From positions 1,166,764-1,230,763 of the forward strand of contig NZ_CP114780.1 in NCBI RefSeq assembly GCF_027359415.1: DNA of 64,000 bases, written 5' to 3'. This document shows, one piece after another, positions 60,163 through 64,000 of this stretch. Source of the stretch: Prochlorococcus marinus str. MIT 0918. Lineage in GTDB: Bacteria; Cyanobacteriota; Cyanobacteriia; PCC-6307; Cyanobiaceae. The notes beneath the pieces were generated by a model. That model did no database searches. It had not been told where the DNA came from and was given only the letters and a program-made list of their open reading frames with translations. The stretch's first letter is position 1; every line of letters starts with the position of its first letter. Both the position numbers and the translations under genes were made by a program.

Positions 60163-61779
60163 CTGAAAAAAGAAACTCTTCTTTTTAAGCCAAATGTTCC
60201 TGAGAGCAATGCTCTTAGAATCACATTGGCTTTCCCAAATAAATATGCAATAGGAATTACTAGTCTTGGGTATCAAATTATTTGGGCAACACTTGCCCAA
60301 CGAAAAGATGTAGATGTTAGAAGACTATTTACCGATCAAAGTGATATACCTCATCGAAGTAATGATTTATTTGGGATTTCACTTAGTTGGGAATTAGATG
60401 GTCCAGTATTACTTGATCTATTAGAAAAAAACAAAATTCCTATTTGGAGTAATGAAAGATCAGATCAAGATCCAATAGTATTTGGTGGTGGGCAAGTACT
60501 AACAGCAAATCCAGAGCCATTTGCTCCGTTTTTAGATGTAGTTCTCTTGGGTGATGGAGAAAATCTAATGCCGACATTTATCAATAAAATGAATACAATC
60601 AAGGATCTATCCCGGTTTAATAAGTTAAAAGAACTTGCACAAATACCAGGAATTTACATACCCATTTTTTATCAACCCCAATACGACAATAATGGCAAAC
60701 TTCTAACAATTAAACCAATAACTCATGAAATTCCAGAAACAATTACTAAACAAACATGGAAACAAAATACATTAAGCCATTCAACTGTTATTACACCTGA
60801 TGCCGCATGGCCAAACATACATATGGTAGAAGTAGTTCGAAGTTGCCCAGAGTTATGTAGATTTTGTTTAGCAAGCTATCTTAATCTCCCTTTTCGAACT
60901 TCTTCAGTAGAGGGAAGTCTCATTCCAGCCATAGAAAAAGGTTTTGCAATAACTAAACGTATAGGGTTGCTAGGCGCTTCTGTGACACAACATCCAGAAT
61001 TTGAAGAATTAATAGATTGGTTAAATAACGACCATTTTAATGATATGAGACTAAGTTTAAGCTCTGTCCGTGCAACAACAGTTAATCCCAAGCTAACTAA
61101 ATTACTATCTCGACGTAATAGTAAATCAATCACAATTGCAATAGAAAGTGGTAGTGAAAAAATTAGAGACATAATCAATAAAAAAATAACTGAGGAAGAA
61201 ATATTGACAGCTGCTAAATATGCAAAAGAAGGAGGTCTAAAGGGTCTCAAGCTTTATGGCATGGTTGGCTTACCCCAAGAAAATGAAGACGATATTGAAG
61301 CGACTATCAAATTATTAATAAAACTAAAAGATCAAAATCCTGGCCTTCGAATCACTTTTGGTGTTAGCACGTTTGTTCCTAAAGCACATACCCCATTCCA
61401 ATGGTTTGGAGTACGAGCAGAAGCAAAAAATAGACTAAAAAAACTGACAAAATATTTAAAACCAAAGGGGATACAATTCCGGCCAGAAAGCTATGGCTGG
61501 AGTATTATTCAAGCTCTTATCTCACGTAGCGATAGAAGATTAGCCCAGGTAATTCCATTAGTACGTGGTTCACACAATAGTCTGGGAGGATGGAAGCAAG
61601 CATACAAAATTATTCAAGAAAAAAACACCAACTCAAAATCAAAAGAACAACTGCCTTCATGGGAAGATGTAATTCATAGTCAATGGGATCATGAACAAGT
61701 TTTACCTTGGGCGCATCTGCTAGGACCTTTGCAGTCAAAACAGCTAATTAATCATCAAAAGAAGGCTTTGGAGCTTTAG
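60163..61779 (+). CDS. Radical SAM protein, B12-binding-domain type
   Basis: The protein has an N-terminal region PNKYAIGITSLGYQIIWATLAQRKDVDVRRLFTD, typical of the B12-binding-like half, VFGGGQVLTANPEPFAPFLDVVLLGDGE, then the radical SAM core with the cluster cysteines C-x3-C-x2-C at 60844, 60856 and 60865 (CPELCRFCLAS) and VGLPQENEDDIEATIKLL. The TTG at 60226 would trim a recognisable start (KKETLLFKPNVPESNALRIT). The frame is open from 60127; I use CTG 60163. Function and substrate are not known to me. Confidence 0.78.
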   Translation: MKKETLLFKPNVPESNALRITLAFPNKYAIGITSLGYQIIWATLAQRKDVDVRRLFTDQSDIPHRSNDLFGISLSWELDGPVLLDLLEKNKIPIWSNERSDQDPIVFGGGQVLTANPEPFAPFLDVVLLGDGENLMPTFINKMNTIKDLSRFNKLKELAQIPGIYIPIFYQPQYDNNGKLLTIKPITHEIPETITKQTWKQNTLSHSTVITPDAAWPNIHMVEVVRSCPELCRFCLASYLNLPFRTSSVEGSLIPAIEKGFAITKRIGLLGASVTQHPEFEELIDWLNNDHFNDMRLSLSSVRATTVNPKLTKLLSRRNSKSITIAIESGSEKIRDIINKKITEEEILTAAKYAKEGGLKGLKLYGMVGLPQENEDDIEATIKLLIKLKDQNPGLRITFGVSTFVPKAHTPFQWFGVRAEAKNRLKKLTKYLKPKGIQFRPESYGWSIIQALISRSDRRLAQVIPLVRGSHNSLGGWKQAYKIIQEKNTNSKSKEQLPSWEDVIHSQWDHEQVLPWAHLLGPLQSKQLINHQKKALEL

Positions 61780-63049
61780 GAGTTATTAAACAGCGCAATC
61801 CTGACAAGAAGATCCATCCAGCGAGATTAATACGGCTATCAAACATAGGCATATCGGAAGCATGTAAAAAGACAAGCGTAAAAGTAGCAGCCCACCAAGC
61901 CCTATCAAATACGCTCTGTCTATCGTGATATACCGTTAAAAAGCATTTTTTAAAAGAGATAATTAAAAGGACTAATATCATGCTGACCAACAGAATTGCC
62001 ACTGGCAAACCATGCGCAACAACTAGCTCAAGGGGCAAATTATGAGCATGTCCATGCCAAATACCTTGTCTCAGTGGATAAATAATGGAGAAAGCAGCTG
62101 CTCCATATCCAAACCAAGGCTTTTGAAAAAATAAATTAATCGCTTCTTTCCATTGAAAAATTCTAGTAGTCTCTAAAGGCCGTGAACCATTTGAAGAAAG
62201 AGAGATATCTGCTAACCGTGTCCATATTCCTTCTGGGACTATTTTTCTAGCAAACAATTGCAATTCAAAAGGAACTATTGGCAAAACAGCAAAAACAACT
62301 GGCAATAATAACGTAAACAATAAAGGAATAAGCCAAAACCAAGTAGCAGAACCTAATACAAAAGGAATGGATAAAACCATGCCACCCCAAGCGTTTCTAG
62401 AATTAGTTAATATCAATGCAATACAAATTGACATGCCAAATAAAAAAGCAACTCCCCTTTTTACCCAATTGAGCGAAGGTTGTAATAAAAATGCCAACGC
62501 AATTGGCCAAACGAAAGCCAACCATGCACCAGTGATATTTGCATAATTAAATAAGCCAGACAAACGGCCTAAAGGTTGGCCACCAGGAGCAACAAACCAA
62601 ATAATTAAGCCATTCAAAGCAACCCAAGGGCCACTCCATCCAAGCCATACTTGCCCTAATCCAGTAACAACAACAGGCACACTTCCTGCTAGCAACAAAA
62701 GACTGGCTTTCCTTCTATTATCAACAGATAAAAGGTATGGTTGGAACCCCCAAAAGCACCAAAAAAATGGAATCCAATTGACAAGCCCAATCCAAGCAAG
62801 CCAACCAGAATATGCCCTAAAACAACCTAATACCATTAAAAAAGCTGCTATGAGTAATGGATAATTCCATTTATCATGTAAATAGACATTAAATCTGTGA
62901 GAACTAGATATAATCAAAGAAAATAATAAAAATATCGCTGATATAAATGCACTAGATGCTAAAAATAATAAACCAATGTGAAAACAATTTAATCCAATTT
63001 TATCTATTTGATAAAGATTGAAGATCTTAGAAAAAGAAATATTTTTCAT
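61748..63049 (-). CDS. ictB: O-antigen ligase-like membrane protein (IctB family)
   Basis: The 433-residue protein has about ten hydrophobic segments and the pattern GLFNYANITGAWLAFVWPIALAF, LTNSRNAWGGM and GYGAAAFSIIYPLRQGIWHGHAHNLPLELVVAHG. It matches the cyanobacterial IctB family, first reported as a bicarbonate transporter and since viewed as O-antigen ligase/polymerase-like. The transport claim is disputed. Its last 32 bp overlap the convergent radical SAM gene, and its ATG overlaps the purU stop by 4 bp. Confidence 0.82.
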   Translation of the reverse strand: MKNISFSKIFNLYQIDKIGLNCFHIGLLFLASSAFISAIFLLFSLIISSSHRFNVYLHDKWNYPLLIAAFLMVLGCFRAYSGWLAWIGLVNWIPFFWCFWGFQPYLLSVDNRRKASLLLLAGSVPVVVTGLGQVWLGWSGPWVALNGLIIWFVAPGGQPLGRLSGLFNYANITGAWLAFVWPIALAFLLQPSLNWVKRGVAFLFGMSICIALILTNSRNAWGGMVLSIPFVLGSATWFWLIPLLFTLLLPVVFAVLPIVPFELQLFARKIVPEGIWTRLADISLSSNGSRPLETTRIFQWKEAINLFFQKPWFGYGAAAFSIIYPLRQGIWHGHAHNLPLELVVAHGLPVAILLVSMILVLLIISFKKCFLTVYHDRQSVFDRAWWAATFTLVFLHASDMPMFDSRINLAGWIFLSGLRCLITPKAPKPSFDD

Positions 63050-63900
63050 GCAAAAATAGCAGTGCGCCCTTGATAAATAATAACCTGTCTACACAAATGT
63101 AATCGCAAAGCTTGAGAAAGTGCCATTCGCTCAGTATCTCTACCCTTCCGAATGAGGTCTTCGACCTCATCACGATGACTAATATGTGCAATGGTTTGAG
63201 CAATTATTGGCCCATCATCTAAATCTTCAGTAACATAATGAGCAGTTGCACCAATTAACTTAACACCACGTTGCCATGCTCTATGGTAAGGCTTAGCACC
63301 TTTAAAAGCAGGTAAAAAAGAATGATGTATATTAATAATGTTTGGAAATAATTTAAGAAATTCTCCACTGAGAATTTGCATATATTTTGCTAAGACGATT
63401 AAATCAATTTTATAATCAAATAGTGTATCTAAAATAATTTTTTCCGATTCTAATTTATTTTCTTTATTTATAGATATAAATTTAAAGTCAACACAAAATT
63501 GTCTGCAAATCTTCTCTAAATCCTTATGGTTAGAGATAATCAAAGGTACAGACATGTTCATTTCTTGATTATTCACACGCCAAAGTAAGTCAACAAGGCA
63601 ATGACTTTGCCGACTCACAAAAATTGCAACTCTAGGGTGCTCATCAGAAAAATATACTTTGGCGGTACCACCTAAAAAAGATGCTAAATCATCAATTTCT
63701 TTTTTTATAGATAATCTAGGAACATTAAAACCTTGCAAGTCCCATTCGAGTCTACTCAAAAATAATCCAGCACCTTCATCTGTATGATGATCAGCATGGC
63801 GAATATTTCCATTATTCTTCGCTATCCAACCTGACAATTCACTGACAAGTCCGGAACGATCAGGACATATAAACTGCAAAACGACACTTGTTAAAGCCAA
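63046..63900 (-). CDS. purU: Formyltetrahydrofolate deformylase
   Basis: PurU hydrolyses 10-formyl-THF to formate and THF. The 284-residue protein has an N-terminal ACT domain (CPDRSGLVSELSGWIAKNNGNI) and a C-terminal formyltransferase-fold hydrolase with LIVLAKYMQILSGEFL, INIHHSFLPAFKGAKPYHRAW and the active-site aspartate in YVTEDLDDGPIIAQ. The fold is shared with GART (PurN); the ACT domain distinguishes PurU. It belongs to the same folate metabolism as gcvT. Only ~100 bp lie between its start and the window end. Confidence 0.94.
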   Translation of the reverse strand: MALTSVVLQFICPDRSGLVSELSGWIAKNNGNIRHADHHTDEGAGLFLSRLEWDLQGFNVPRLSIKKEIDDLASFLGGTAKVYFSDEHPRVAIFVSRQSHCLVDLLWRVNNQEMNMSVPLIISNHKDLEKICRQFCVDFKFISINKENKLESEKIILDTLFDYKIDLIVLAKYMQILSGEFLKLFPNIINIHHSFLPAFKGAKPYHRAWQRGVKLIGATAHYVTEDLDDGPIIAQTIAHISHRDEVEDLIRKGRDTERMALSQALRLHLCRQVIIYQGRTAIFA

Positions 63901-64000
63901 GAAATTAAAATGAACTCATTATCTATTTATAACAACTAATAACTACATCAACATCAAGAATAAAGCACTAAACAAACATGATTAAAAATCATAATCCAAA

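Noticed and set aside
60167..60186. 8-bp inverted repeat AAAAAGAA/TTCTTTTT after clcA, possible terminator
   Set aside because: The stem is purely A-T except one pair, and it lies in what I read as coding sequence for the radical SAM N-terminus.
63979..64000. Possible plus-strand start of a further gene at the window end
   Set aside because: Only about seven codons are visible and nothing identifies them.

Overview
The window looks like core chromosome from a marine picocyanobacterium, most probably a low-GC Prochlorococcus lineage. Support comes from the sulfolipid pair sqdB/sqdX, an acyl-lipid desaturase, a Psb34-like photosystem II assembly peptide, an IctB-family membrane protein, a phytol-kinase-like protein, a clpP-clpX pair as in other cyanobacteria, AT-rich third codon positions and very short intergenic gaps. 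The strain cannot be fixed from the sequence alone. I see no insertion sequence, prophage, CRISPR array, rRNA operon or toxin/defence island.

Layout. 1-2.3 kb (minus): lysine pathway genes asd and dapA (4-bp overlap), then the start of RNase J. 2.4-7.8 kb (plus): protein quality control and replication, tig-clpP-clpX-dnaX. 7.8-10.7 kb (minus): a family 2 glycosyltransferase and a SpoIID-domain envelope protein. 10.8-15.6 kb (plus): rpmI-rplT, a TPR protein, thiG, the small psb34-like gene, sqdB-sqdX. 15.6-21.4 kb (minus): a small hypothetical, gcvP, gcvH, a PLP enzyme of the aluminium-resistance/methionine gamma-lyase type and a cyanobacterial hypothetical. 21.5-27.1 kb (plus): desaturase, rplI, dnaB, mnmG, a chorismate-lyase-like gene. 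27.1-28.2 kb (minus): a hypothetical and a SprT-like metalloprotein. 28.4-31.0 kb (plus): a membrane-anchored hypothetical, ligA, a small ORF. 31.0-35.0 kb (minus): TVP38-like membrane protein, valS, a hypothetical. 35.0-36 kb: a small acidic protein, a 425-bp stretch without a gene, and tRNA-Val(UAC). 36-47.2 kb (plus): mazG, speE-speB, gcvT, aspS, pyrG-queE, queC, pabB-pabC, with one small Cys-rich gene on the minus strand. 47.2-49.6 kb: cobA and a TrpD2-like gene that diverge from one shared TCATGA, and a GNAT protein. 49.6-61.8 kb (mostly plus): MFS transporter, ppk1, group 2 sigma factor, phytol kinase-like gene, DAHP synthase (minus), acnB, chloride channel, radical SAM protein. 61.7-63.9 kb (minus): purU and ictB-like gene.

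How it fits together. One-carbon metabolism recurs: glycine cleavage proteins P, H and T are all here, though T lies 18 kb away on the other strand, with folate synthesis (pabB, pabC) and 10-formyl-THF hydrolysis (purU). Chorismate chemistry appears at both ends: DAHP synthase feeds the pathway, while pabB and the chorismate-lyase-like protein draw on it. queE/queC supply queuosine precursors. The replication genes dnaX, dnaB and ligA are spread among translation genes.

I did not find a convincing new biological system. The most interesting points are small: two genes whose recognisable N-termini extend upstream of any usual start codon, a zero-spacer divergent gene pair, a MazG with a degenerate second domain, several unannotated-size small genes, and a handful of inverted repeats in leaders or spacers. 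Promoters, start sites and hairpins were judged by eye only.
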